Shown: positions 50,158 through 61,447 of the stretch, piece by piece
Numbering within the stretch: position 1 is the stretch's first letter
Layout of the letters: each line of letters starts with the position of its first letter
Source: Halocaridina rubra
Taxonomy: Eukaryota; Arthropoda; Malacostraca; Decapoda; Atyidae
DNA: 64,000 nt
Direction of reading: 5' to 3'
Assembly (NCBI GenBank): GCA_037179515.1
Contig: JAXCGZ010007647.1
Location: forward strand, 83,501 to 147,500
The notes under the pieces: model-generated
Told to the model about the DNA's origin: nothing
Database searches by the model: none
The model's input: the letters and a program-made list of their open reading frames with translations, nothing else
Translations under genes and position numbers: made by a program

Positions 50158-50980
50158 ATCTACCTTGGCTGTTTCCCCCTATTGGGGGGTAGCCGAAATA
50201 AAAAAAGAAACAATAAGGGGATTACTCTGCTCTTTGGACAATGCCAAGGGAGCTAGCGACCGTTCAGATGGCACTGCTGGAGTGCCACAGCCCACCCTCC
50301 CGGCTCTTCCACAACCTTTGTCACTTCATAAATGCCAACTATCCTACTGCCCCTACCACTGGGCTACCTCTGTAAGATGCAGCCCCGTGGTAACGGCAGA
50401 TGCCCATCAGAGCTGCGTCACAATCGCTCGCCACTCATTCCCATTCCTAGCACGCTCACTTGCTTCCTTTGCATCCATCCTCCTATCGTTGAGGGCTTTC
50501 CTTACTCCATCCATCCACCCAAACCACGGCTTCCCTCTAGCATTTCTCCCGTCAACTCTCGCATTCATCACCTTTTTCATCAGTCTTTCATCATCCAACC
50601 TTTCCACATGGCCAAACCATCTCAGAATATTCATATCTACTCTGGCTGCAAATTCTCTCCTCACACCTGTTCTTGCTCTCACCACTTCATTCGTAACCCT
50701 ATCCAACTGAGATACACCAAGCATACTCCTCAGCATTTCATCACAAACACATTTAGTTTCCGTCTCTCACTTACTTTCATACCCCATAACTCTGATCCAT
50801 ACATCACAGTTGGCACAACCACTTTCTCATACAAAACTTTCTTAACATTCATTTCCAACCCTCTATTCTTCATCACTCCTTTCAACGCACCCAACACTTT
50901 ACATCCTTCATTCACTCTGTGACACACATTTACTTCCACTCCACCATTTGCAGCTACAACCGAGCCTAAATACTTAAACT
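50158..50980 (-). mobile_element. Family 4 RTE-like LINE, 3' fragment in gene 2 intron 1
   Basis: The minus strand encodes VMYGSELWGMKVSERRKLN, then LRSMLGVSQLDRVTNEVV and RWFGHVERLDDERLMKKV with one frameshift near 50740. The 3' UTR matches 16985-17230 closely (GGCTGTTTCC, GGGAGCTAGCGACCGT). It is truncated at about 50980. Confidence 0.88.
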
Positions 50981-51204
50981 GATGGATCTTGAAAAGGTGA
51001 GAATCCCATGTAAAGTGCTAGAACCCTCCCATACACACCATACCAAATATTGATTCCATAATTAATGGCAGACTGCATCTATCTTTCAGAAATTGAAATT
51101 TTAGACCTCCCCTGGAGTGTAAAGTTTGAGGGAATAACATATGATATTTTAGACTCGGTAATATGTGGTTGTTGCACCTTTGGGAATGAGAGCAGTGTTT
51201 CTCG

Positions 51205-51206
<2 letters not shown>

Positions 51207-51235
<29 letters not shown>

Positions 51236-51292
51236 TTATTATTACTATTATTATTATTATTATAATTACTATTATTATTGTTATTATTATTA

Positions 51293-51330
<38 letters not shown>

Positions 51331-51332
51331 TT
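51207..51332. repeat. (ATT)n microsatellite, interrupted
   Basis: About 42 triplets, mostly ATT, with scattered substitutions. A second ATT array lies at 51453-51503. Confidence 0.95.
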
Positions 51333-51379
51333 AGTTATGGGGATTAAAAATACCCCTAAGGGGGTTGACGTGTTCCCCT

Positions 51380-51401
51380 AGGTGAGGTTAGGTTAGGTTA
51401 G
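51380..51401 (+). repeat. Short (TTAGG)n-like run
   Basis: GAGGTTAGGTTAGGTTAGGA: about three and a half copies of the arthropod telomere unit at an internal site. Confidence 0.85.
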
Positions 51402-51452
51402 GACGCACCAAAAATGTATTTTTTCGACACTTATTTTCCCCTATTCTAAAAA

Positions 51453-51504
<52 letters not shown>

Positions 51505-51774
51505 AAATTAATTTCTGTGAAGTATGTCTGTATTATGCTGTGTCCACACTACAGAGATCTTATCAACAAATGGAGTTACGGATTTGATAATTTTCAAATC
51601 CGACAAGAAATATCATTTAATTTTAGGTAGCTTTAAATATAAACCATACTGAAAGAAACTTTCATGCACACAACACTGTAGACTATATAATGAAGTGTTA
51701 ATTTCGTTTAACACTGTCTCATGTAAGTCTCTCCTGGAATTAAATGTATATTATACATTTTCTTTTCTAAGTTG

Positions 51775-52510
51775 CTCACATAATCCAAATTTCTAAATCT
51801 TCATCCAAAAAATTGGGGGTTTTGTTTCGTTTTCGTTATTACTTTTCCTCATTTCAGTTACTTAAAATTTACAAAGGTCTTATCCGCCTCTGCTTAGAAT
51901 ACTGCTCACACATCTGGGGTGCTTCTTCCTTTACTTATCTTCTTGATAGGGTTGAATCTAAGGCAGTCAGACTCATTAATGATCCTTCTCTTACTTCTAA
52001 CCTGGATTCTCTCTCTCTTCGCCGTAAGGTATCTTCCCTTTCGCTTTTCTATCGCTACTACTTCCATCGCTGCTGTGATGAGTTGGCGAGTTGCATCGCT
52101 CCTCCACTGCCGAGGCCGCGTAACACTCGCCAAGCGGCCTCATCTCACAGGTACTGTGTGGAGATTTGTAGCTCGTGGATTGGTCGGTGCAGCGACTGCT
52201 TCTTCCCATCTACCTCCAGACTCTGGAACTCTCTTCCTCCATCTGTCTTTCCTAATTCTTATGACCTTTCATCCTTCAAAAAGCAGATCTATCGTCATCT
52301 CAGAGCCTAGTCCTCCATATCTCTGGGTCCTCTTTACTTTGACTGTTTTTTTCTGTCTGTCGTTTTCCTTTGTGTGACATTACCTCATCTCTGCCTTGCC
52401 CTTAACCTTTTTCTTTTCCTTCGTCTTTGTATTTTCTCGTGCCCGGACCTTTGTTGATGAGGGCAGTTTCTGCCTGTCCCGGTGGCACACTCTTAAAAAA
52501 AAAATAAAAT
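51775..52510 (+). mobile_element. Family 5 LINE, C-terminal fragment with A-rich tail
   Basis: The frame 51813-52310 gives LLKIYKGLIRLCLEYCSHIW, then SRLWNSLPPSVFPNSYDLSS and a stop: the end of a jockey/CR1-like RT protein. The 3' UTR has TGATGAGGGCAGTTTCTGCC and GGTGGCACACTC before A-rich sequence. It matches 58850-59567 nearly base for base. Confidence 0.9.
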
Positions 52511-52689
52511 AAAAATACAAGTGTTTGGTGTGAAGTTTTATCAGATTAGATTCTTAAATAGGAGGAAGAAATTATGTCTTTTAGTATCCTTATTACACTG
52601 AAAGCACCACCATTTTATTGTAGTAGGTTGGCCCATGGCATCAGTTGTCTGTTACAGTACTACAACTGAAGATCTTTTGGACTTATAAA

Positions 52690-52895
52690 GTACTTGCCAG
52701 GACATTTGGAAGTTATGTCTTCCTTCAGTTATGGTTCTTTTCTTACGCATACTGCTGCACCGAATATTCTTGGATATTTGTTACACATCTTTTATTACAA
52801 CATTCCCCATCTCTTAAGTTTTTCTTGGTGCCTGGGCCTGATGAGGGCAGTTTTCTCTGCTCATCCCAATGTCACACTCATATAAAAAACTTATA
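52690..52895 (+). mobile_element. Family 5-related LINE, 3' UTR fragment
   Basis: GTGCCTGGGCCTGATGAGGG CAGTTTTCTC and AATGTCACACTCATATAAAA match the 3' UTR of family 5 with more divergence. Its open frames have no domain. Confidence 0.6.
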
Positions 52896-52916
52896 GATGG
52901 TTAGTTAGCTTAGCCT

Positions 52917-52995
52917 AGGTTAGGTCAGATGACTTGCCTTGTACATATGAAAAACCGTAGAGCATATTAGGGTTATTATTCTTTACAAGATCCAG
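52917..52995. repeat. Short dispersed repeat (partner near 55336-55415)
   Basis: GGTTAGGT, GACTTG, TATGAA and TTACAAGATCCAG occur in the same order and spacing at both places. Confidence 0.6.
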
Positions 52996-53077
52996 TTTCA
53001 CCATATTTTAGTTTTGAACATTATGAATAAGTGGGAGCAATTGACTCACAGTTATTACTCATTTTTTGAACGTCCAG

Positions 53078-53226
53078 GCTCTCCAACGATCGAATTCCCG
53101 TGATGCATCACCAGATAGTGCCTCTACTCGTAAATTCCAGTCTTTTGGGCTTCTGGTTTACGAACCCCTTGGCCAGGACTTCTATTCTGTCAAATGCATC
53201 AGTTCCGAGTTAAAAGTCACCATAAG
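53078..53226 (+). CDS. Gene 2 exon 2
   Basis: Acceptor TTTTTTGAACGTCCAG and a strong donor (ATAAG, then GTAAGTGA) bound 149 bp, phase 0 to phase 2, with no stop in the frame set by exon 1. The residues begin ALQRSNSRDASPDSASTRKF and continue QSFGLLVYEPLGQDFYSVKC, then ISSELKVTI. A Ser-rich segment that could be phosphorylated precedes a more structured stretch. No family is recognised. Confidence 0.7.
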
Positions 53227-56200
53227 GTAAGTGAACTCCTTTCAGAGGAAGCTTATCAGGTAGCTAAATGCATTACAAAAGAATATTAGGTAAATCTCTA
53301 CAGATTTTTTTTCATATAAAATACCTAAAAGAACTAAATTTTGTGGTCAGAACTGTATAAACATATTACTTAGCAAATTTAATGCTCAAAATATATAAAA
53401 TTGAGACATCATACTAAAACAGATGTGTACAGGAATGCAAAATAGACCAAATCAGTACAAGTAAAAATTTAAAAAATTATCTTGAATCTCTCCCATAATA
53501 TTGTCACGAGATGTAAATATTCAGGTTTTAGGAGTGCTCCGAACAGTATAATTAAAAATTAGTTTTGGCTAAAATTAACTAGATGAAAGAGAAACTCTGT
53601 ATGCTGCTTTTGAAAAGTGTGCATTAGGCTTATGCATTAATATATTCAAATAAATTTTGTGAGGAACATTTGTATTTGCTAACTGCTTTATAACTGGTAA
53701 TGCTGTATATGTTATTGTAAAGGAATGCATTAGTGCAATTTTAAAATACTTTTAATTGTATACATATGTACAGTATAGGCATAGGCCTATAAGAATTTAA
53801 TTTCTGAAGGATAAAAAATATGATATAAGACATCATCATAATCTTAAGTAGCGGAAATAATTAAATGTTTATGCTTTTACCCTTTGAGAAAATCTTAAGC
53901 ATTTTTTGATGTTCTTGAAAATGGTAAATGATTTATTCATGTGAATACTATTAACATTTTAATTTCTAAAGCCTGTTAACAGCTTGAGAATGCTTTCATG
54001 CGTGTACATTTAATCAGTGATGCTCATTCTCTTGCTCTGAATATGGTCTGTTGATTTTGTTCATTATAGAACTGAAAAACAATATATTTAGATCTCAGAA
54101 TGGTGGTATGGTAGGAGTGGTACATGATAATACACCCTTGATAGCTCTTTTTATATATGAAGTCATATATGAATGGCCAGTGAAAGTATATATGAGTTTG
54201 GCATAGTAGTAAACCACATCCTTATATTTTGCATGAAATTTCATGCAATAAACTTTACATATTAGATAAAGATTAGTGACCCCCAGAACATTGAATAATT
54301 CCATAAGTGGTTACGTTAGGTTAGTGTCTAACCTAATTTAAATGAACTAATCTAATAAATTAAGGGTAATTTAATCTTTTGGGGTTGCTAATCTTTACCA
54401 GATTCCATGTTCCTTCTATCTATGGAAGTAATGTGGGGTACATCCAATGCCTGCATTGAAGTTATGGAGCAAAACTTCTCATTTACCTAAAGAAAAAAGT
54501 AATACTAGTTTATGCAGTTCTGATACAATAATGTTTTAATGACAGTTCAAAAATAAATGATGTAATGTTATAATTCGTAAAGCCTTTGTAACATCCAATG
54601 TAGTTTACTGATAGATCTTTGAAAGCCAGGGGAATTGGAAAGTACTATTATGACGATGATGATCTCTTAGCTACACCTTCAAAATTATGTAAGTGCACGA
54701 TTAGAAACTATTTAGATTTTTTTTTACTTCTTTTTTCGTATTTTTGGTAATGTTTATAAGTAGTATGTATACTGTAACCTCATGCTATCGAGGATGAGTT
54801 CAGGCAGGCTGTCAGACTGATTTATGTGTTGCAGATTCAGGCTTGTACCACTGTTTTCCTCGATCAGTAAATGGCTGTTGAGTAAAAAAGTTATTAAAGT
54901 GTCTGAAATGACTGCTTTTCATCTGTAAATATATCTACCTTATCTTTTCTGAGCTAAAGTAGATAAATTAGATGCCTATTGTGGAGTAGGGTAGAGAGGA
55001 ATACTGTGCTAGACTGAAAAAAAAAAAGTCTCGTAAACATTACCAAACCTTCTTTTTGTTATTAATAGCTTGTGGGTCATTTTGACCTTTGGAATTGTGG
55101 CCTTCCTCTTATTTTCATTGCTGGAATGAGGATTATCACGCTTGCTTACTTATACTAGGTGGTATGCGTATATGTAGTAGCCACTGCACACATATTTTCA
55201 AGCTGTAAGTAACACAGTTATCAAGAGGTAAAAGCAAGTTAATTCACATGGAGAGAGAACAAATAAAAACCTGGATCTTATAAAGATGAGTAACCACCAG
55301 AAACTCATCCAAAGTTAAATAAGTCCATTAATTGTTAGGTTAGGTGACTTGTAAATATGAATAATCCCAGAGAACCTTGGGGATACTCTGCCTTACAAGA
55401 TCCAGATGTCTTGAATAATCAATACAAATCATCATCAGCAGGCGAGAAAGAGACTGGAGATGAATCAAAGTACTAAGAAGAGGGTCTGTTATGTAATTCC
55501 TTCTTATTCCTGTGGGTTAAGTTGCTTTCATTTTGCACAGTTTTAAATAATAATCGACTTTATAATGACACTGTTACGGCTGTTATTAACCTTTGTTCCA
55601 CATAGGATATGTTTTTATGCCATTTCTATATCTGTTCAGTTTCAGATGCTAAGGTAGTGTTTAGTTGGAGCATTTTCTCCCCAGATATCTCTCTAATAAA
55701 GTGTAACAATAGTTCTGAGTCCTGCACAGCAACTTTATTTTGCTTGTACAGTTACGAATACTTGCAGACTTGCAGTACGGGTTAAAGTAATGAATAAAAA
55801 TGATAATATTATAGACTAGTATGTTCCTAAAATACTTATACCTTGTTCTTCATGTGATTGTCCTCTTTTGAGCTTCAGATATTAAATAGATATTTTTTTC
55901 TTCATTATATTGGCCTCTTAACAGTAAATACTAAATACATAAATATATGTTTTTTTAATTAAAGCTGTGTCGTATATAAGGTTTCTGATTTGATCCTAAC
56001 ACGAACATTTTATAAGAAGAACTGTAATCCTCAGTATTATTGACTATAATAGGGGTAAAATTTAAAGGCTTCCCACATCAATAGAGAATATAAACAGTAC
56101 ATTATTGTGCAGTCAACAAGTAAACTTATGTAGTGAAATGAATGAGATACTGAATTATTATTTTAAATGTATTCACCTCCTGAGAGAGAGAGAGAGAAAG

Positions 56201-56632
56201 AGAGCACAGTTGGGAAAAATTGTGATCTCAGAAATGATGCTAGGCTCTAGACACTATATATGTTTTCCTCTATGTTTGCAAATTTTAGCTGATTTATAGA
56301 GGAATAAATTGACTTGGGATAAACATTCAATCCTAATAGGAAGGACCTCGGTCCATTGAAGTAAATCGACCGTTAAATCTGGCGGGGGGATCTTTAGTGT
56401 CTTATATCAACACTCATTAAGAAAAGAAGACTACTGTACCCCCTGTAATACTTTTCAGCAACAGCTACACCATACACAACATCCAATGTGAAAATATTAC
56501 GTAAATCTAAAAGGTAAATAATGTACAGTATAATAAAATAAAATAAAATATAGTATTGTAATAAAATAAAATCAGACTTACCTGTACTGTGAATGGTGAA
56601 GGAAAGTTCTTAATATGCTGTGATCATAGTAG
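53227..56632. other. Gene 2 intron 2, mostly unique AT-rich sequence
   Basis: Apart from the short repeat near 55336-55415 and a GA-rich run near 56180, no gene, RNA or mobile element is recognised. Confidence 0.45.
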
Positions 56633-56747
56633 TGGGGGCTCAGAAATTATTCTGAGCCATTGGAGCTTTCCGGTTCCAATGATACCAAGCAAAGCTGTGA
56701 TGGTGAATAGCAGGGTTCTTCCTGTAGACCAAGTGTTGGCTGGTCAG
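56633..56747 (+). CDS. Gene 2 possible exon 3
   Basis: In the phase required by exon 2 the segment is open for 38 codons (EIILSHWSFPVPMIP, MVNSRVLPVDQVLAGQ) and ends phase 0 at a strong donor (GTCAG, then GTAAGG). Acceptors at 56629 or 56632 are both in frame but have a weak pyrimidine tract. No similarity is recognised, so this is tentative. Confidence 0.35.
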
Positions 56748-57769
56748 GTAAGGCTATCACGAGTTTGAAAAAAGTAACTAATATGAGCTGTTTATTACTC
56801 TAATACTGCTATTTATTAACGGCTTCACAAAAAATGCAGAGATATGTTTGTGTTCAGTAAGCGAACTAGTATACTTAGAATAGCCATGCACAAAATCCTT
56901 ACGGGCGTAATCCATTCATATTGGTTTCAACTTTGCTTCTTCGTGCCATATTCTTCACAAACATGCTTCACTGATACACAGTGTTCTAACTTTTTAATCA
57001 ACTCAATCTTTTAAACTAAATTGACTTTTCTTCCTTATTTCCTTTCCTACTAATGATATGGTTACTCTGTTGTGTAGAAAATCACTATAATCGTTATAAA
57101 TAATGCACTGAAATTCGTAAATCAAGCACTAAAGTACGGAACAAAAACGTGCTCGTATAACTGGTATGGAAGTTCAGCCTAGGGAGACTGAGGGCCTGCG
57201 CCAGAGCCAGTGAGCAGCCAGCTCTTGCAGTAAAAGTCAGTGCTGGGTGTCAATCAGCAGCACGCATGGGACTTTTCAAATTAAATTTTCTAACTAGACC
57301 CGATAACTCCGAACATGGCTCTACATCAACAACCGGCCAGCTCTTGAAGCAGCCTTCAGCAACAGTTGCGGGCTCTAAAAAGGAAAAATTCTAACTCATC
57401 TGAAATAAATATGCTCCAGATTTTATGTTTGTAAAATCCGAAGTCCGTTAAATTGAGGGTTTTAGCCCTTTACTTGCAAATTGGATACCTCTATTACGTA
57501 AATGACTGCCTAATCAGTTTAAAGTACGTGCCATATACTCAAGTAGAAAGTGAAGGAGAAAATTTATATCTGGCGCTTGAAGTCATGATGCCATACATAG
57601 AGTCACTGTTTCAACCAGTGAGAGGTACTTGAAGTACTCATAGCCTGTTAGCTGTTATTGAGGAGGTACAAAATTTTTTCTCTTAGGTATGGTGTTCCCC
57701 CTACGCATTGACGTTTATGATAGCTCGCAGCAAAAATGGTAGACATAATGAACTAAGACTAAGTTTTTT
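56748..57769. other. Unassigned stretch downstream of the possible gene 2 exon 3
   Basis: No recognised feature. A GC-richer segment lies near 57170-57380 without a supported exon. Confidence 0.4.
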
Positions 57770-57855
57770 TATATGAGTGTAACACTAGGACTGGCATAGA
57801 AAATTGCCCTCATCAGCCCTGGTCACCAAGAAATATTTTAAGTAAATGAGAAACA
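57770..57855 (-). mobile_element. Family 5-related LINE, 3' UTR fragment
   Basis: The reverse complement reads GACCAGGGCTGATGAGGGCA, then GTTACACTCATATAAAA, matching 52825-52890. It abuts the next, plus-strand family 5 copy. Confidence 0.6.
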
Positions 57856-57867
57856 AGATGGGGAGTG

Positions 57868-59567
57868 TGGTGACTTGTCAAGGCATCTGGTCCCGATGGT
57901 ATCCCTGCAAGGTTCCTTAAGGAGTTTGCAGATGAACTGGCTCCCGTGCTTTGCCGTCTTTTTCTCCTCATTCTGTCAACCAGTATCTATCCTTCATCTT
58001 GGAAGCATGCTCTAGTTCAACCTGTTCCAAAGAAGGGTGACCGCTCTATTCCTTCTAACTACCGACCTATTGCTCTAACCTCCTCTATTGCTAAAGTTTT
58101 CAAAACTTTGCTCAATGCTCACTTCTTGAAACACCTTGAATCTAACTCACTTATCTCCGATCACCAGTACGGTTTCCGCAAGTCAAGATCCACTGGTGAT
58201 CTCCTGTCCTAGCTTACTTATGTATGGTCATCTTCTCTGAGGAACTATGGGGAATCCTTTGTCGTCGCCCTTGATATCTCTAAGGCTTTTGACAGAGTCT
58301 GGCACAACGCTCTGTTGGCCAAACTCCCTGCCTATGGCTTTACCCCTTCTTTCTGTTCTCTGATTTCCAGTTTTCTTACTGACCGTTCTATATCTGTAGT
58401 TGTTGATGGCGCGACATCTAGCCCTTTCTCTGTTTCCAGTGGTGTTCCACAGGGCTCTGTTCTTTCACCTACTCTGTTCCTTCTTTTCATCAATGATCCT
58501 CTACAATCCCCATCTTCCTCTCTTCTTCATGCCTTTGCCGATGATTCTACTCTGCACTTTTCCTCTGCCTTTTCTTCACAACCTTCATCTGTTACTTGTA
58601 ATCAATCTCATATCACTCTTTCTTCTACTCTTAACTCTGATTTGCAGAGAGTATCTGAATGGGGCACTCAAAATTTAGTTAAATTTAATGCCTCCAAGAC
58701 ACAGTTTCTGGCTATCTCTTTATCTTCTTCTCCTCCTGATAACCCTATTGTCTTCGAAACTAATGAAATTTACCCTCTTAACTCTTATCAATATATTAGG
58801 AATCCATATAGCCTCTAACTTGTCTTTGAGGAATCACATAATCCAAACTTCTAAATCTTCTTCCCAAAAATTGGGGGTTTTGTTTCATTTTCGTTATTAC
58901 TTTTCCTCATTGCAGTTACTTAAAATTTACAAAGATCTTATCCGCCCCTGCTTAGAATACTGCTCACACATCTGGGGTGTTTCTTCCTTTACTTATCTTC
59001 TTGATAGGGTTGAATCTAAGGCAGTCAGACTCATTAATGATCCTTCTCTTACTTCTAACCTGGATTCTCTCTCTCTTCGCCGCAAGGTATCTTTCCTTTC
59101 GCTTTTCTATCGCTACTACTTCCATCGCTGCTGTGATGAGTTGGTGAGTTGCATCGCTCCTCCACTGCCGAGGCCGCGTAAGACTCGCCAAGCGGCCTCA
59201 TCTCACAGGTACTGTGTGGAGATTTGTAGCTCGCGGATTGGTCGGTGCAGCGACTGCTTCTTCCCATCTACCTCCAGACTCTGGAACTCTCTTCCTCCTT
59301 CTGTCTTTCCTCATTCTTATGACCTTTCATCCTTCAAAAAGCAGATCTATTGTCATCTCAGCCTAGTCCTCCATATCTCTGGGTCCTCTTTACTTTGACT
59401 GTTTTTTTATGTCTGTCGTTTTCCTTTGTGTGACATTACCTCATCTCTGTTTGCCCTTAACCTTTTTCTTTTCCTTTGTCTTGGTATTTTCTCATGCCCG
59501 GGCCTTTGTTGATGAGGGCAGTTTCTGCCTGCCCCGGTGTCACACTCTTAAAAAAAAAAAAAAAAAA
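57868..59567 (+). mobile_element. Family 5 LINE, 5'-truncated, poly-A tailed
   Basis: Begins inside the RT (CAAGGCATCTGGTCCCGATG) and ends with TGCCCCGGTGTCACACTCTT and about 19 A. The poly-A tail separates this family from the repeat-tailed ones. No target duplication was identified. Confidence 0.92.
57870..59362 (+). pseudogene. Family 5 LINE reverse transcriptase, two lesions
   Basis: RT blocks in order: KASGPDGIPARFLKEF, VQPVPKKGDRSIPSNYRPIA, DHQYGFRKSRSTGDL, a stop at 58210-58212, then VVALDISKAFDRVWHNALL (first Asp), SSGVPQGSVLSPTLFLLFIN and HAFADDSTLHFSS (FADD). A frameshift near 58790 moves the thumb and C-terminus into 58688-59398 (IYKDLIRPCLEYCSHIW, SRLWNSLPPSVFPHSYDLSS). Both catalytic regions are intact, so loss of function is recent. 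Confidence 0.9.
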
Positions 59568-60290
59568 ATATAGACGAAGGGATAGGAGAGGAACTGTAAC
59601 TGAGGGAAGACTTTACATTGAGTTGTCCTGGACAGTCCTACTGAAGCCCAGATGAACTTCAGTTGTAGTATCGCAACAGGCAGCTAGTGCCATGAGCCAG
59701 TCTAGTGCAATGATATGGTGGTGCTCTGAGTGCAATGAGGCTTCCGCACGATAAACTTTTTTTTGATAGAGTCTACCCTGAAAATTTTTTTATACCAGAC
59801 ATTCATATGAGCAACATGGGAAAAAAAGTCTCAGGATTTATGAATATTAATATCAGGAGAGGCTTATATGAGACAACATTAACCAAAGTTAACTTATTAT
59901 TGCATACAGTGTTGAATGAATTATAGTTTTTCCAATTTATTTTTTATTTAAAGGTACTCTGTCTGCAACTGAATGGGTTTATGGGTTTCTATCTTGGGGT
60001 GCATTTGAAGTTAGGGTTATTGAAGATAATCCTTAATAATGACTTAATAATATTTTCTAGACTTGCTTCTCTTGTTGTGTTTTATAATTTCATCCTCTTT
60101 ATTAAATATTTTATCTGCATTTAAGTCAAGATATATGACAAATATTTTATCTAAATGTAAATAAAGATGTATAATATATATGCCTGTCTCCTAAGCTCCA
60201 TCACATTCTATATATGTATGGTTTGCTTAAAATCCTCATTTTAAGTGTCTTTATTAGTCCCTATTATGGGAGTGGATATAAATTGGCACT
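59568..60290. other. AT-rich stretch without a recognised gene
   Basis: The plus-strand frame 59735-59926 has no domain. Nothing else is seen. Confidence 0.45.
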
Positions 60291-60294
60291 GGGA

Positions 60295-60415
60295 AATTTA
60301 GACTGGATGCCCTCTCTAATACCCCACAGTAGATTCAATCACAGGTTTGTTACTTTCTGAGTCGAGTAGTGTACCACTACACTATTACAGTCCCCAGTGG
60401 TTTGCCTAATATAGG
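60295..60415 (-). mobile_element. tRNA-derived SINE, decayed
   Basis: On the minus strand GGGGACTGTAATAGTGTAGT, then GGTACACTACTCGACTCAG and a B-box-like CCTGTGATTGAATCTAC. It is related to 63425-63510 in the opposite orientation. Confidence 0.55.
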
Positions 60416-61132
60416 CAGTGAAAATTGACCTTTAAAATCCATTTTTTTCCTAGAGTAGAAACCCCTCAATATACCTTGCAATATTTCTTGCAGATGTACT
60501 AGGAAGCCATGCTGGTATAATGTCTCATGTTCATTAACAAAGACCCAGAATTAATTAAATATATTCAGTATTTTTATGTTCTAATTTAACGATTACATGG
60601 TCAGCATTTTGTATCATTTTTATACTCATGTTCCTTTAGAAAAGGAAGATTAATGAATTTATTGCAGTAAATGCTGTTTTTTGTTTATTGAACTTTGATT
60701 TAGAAATTAGAGTCATTTGTGAACAGCTTAAGCTCTGAGCAAAAAATTTTTTGTTTTTTACTTTTTATGAGAGAATAGGTGTTTCTGTGTTATTAACCCT
60801 CCCGCCGGTTTTGGAATATTATATATAATTTACTATGACACAGCACTATAGTGTTCCCCCGGTTATTCGCGTTTCTTGGTTCGCGTTCTCACTGTATCGC
60901 GTTTAAAAAAATAAAAAAATAAAAAGATTATTGTGACACCAGGATGGCCCAAAAAATGATAAAATAAAACTGACTTTATCAGGTTGTAAAGAGAAACAGA
61001 GATGGAGAGTGTACTGACCTGTCAGATGTGAAGGGATTATAAAAGATGTGTAATGAATATCCAGCTCTCTGCTGGGTTTTAATATACCTCTGCATTACTT
61101 TCATGATGTCTATTCCAATAATTCTGCTTAGA

Positions 61133-61135
<3 letters not shown>

Positions 61136-61190
<55 letters not shown>

Positions 61191-61191
61191 G
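61136..61191. repeat. (ATT)n microsatellite, left arm
   Basis: About 18 ATT units. The complementary AAT arrays lie at 62967-63035 and 63104-63141 in the right arm. Confidence 0.95.
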
Positions 61192-61379
61192 GCAACAATA
61201 ATTTTCCTTTGATGATGACTGTGGAGATTATTATCATCATCATCCTTATTATAATTATTAAGGGCTCATCATTGTTTGTACATCTGTTGGTTTATTTACT
61301 TTTAATAACTGTGTAAAGTGCCCCTCCCTAGTTGGCTGGGACAAAAAGAGTGTGGGGGGTTGGGTAGAATAGAATGTTG

Positions 61380-61382
<3 letters not shown>

Positions 61383-61444
<62 letters not shown>
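61383..61444. repeat. (GA)n microsatellite
   Basis: About 62 bp of GA, against the 3' tail of the minus-strand LINE. A shorter GA run at 62876-62896 lies against its 5' truncation point. Confidence 0.97.
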
Positions 61445-61447
<3 letters not shown>

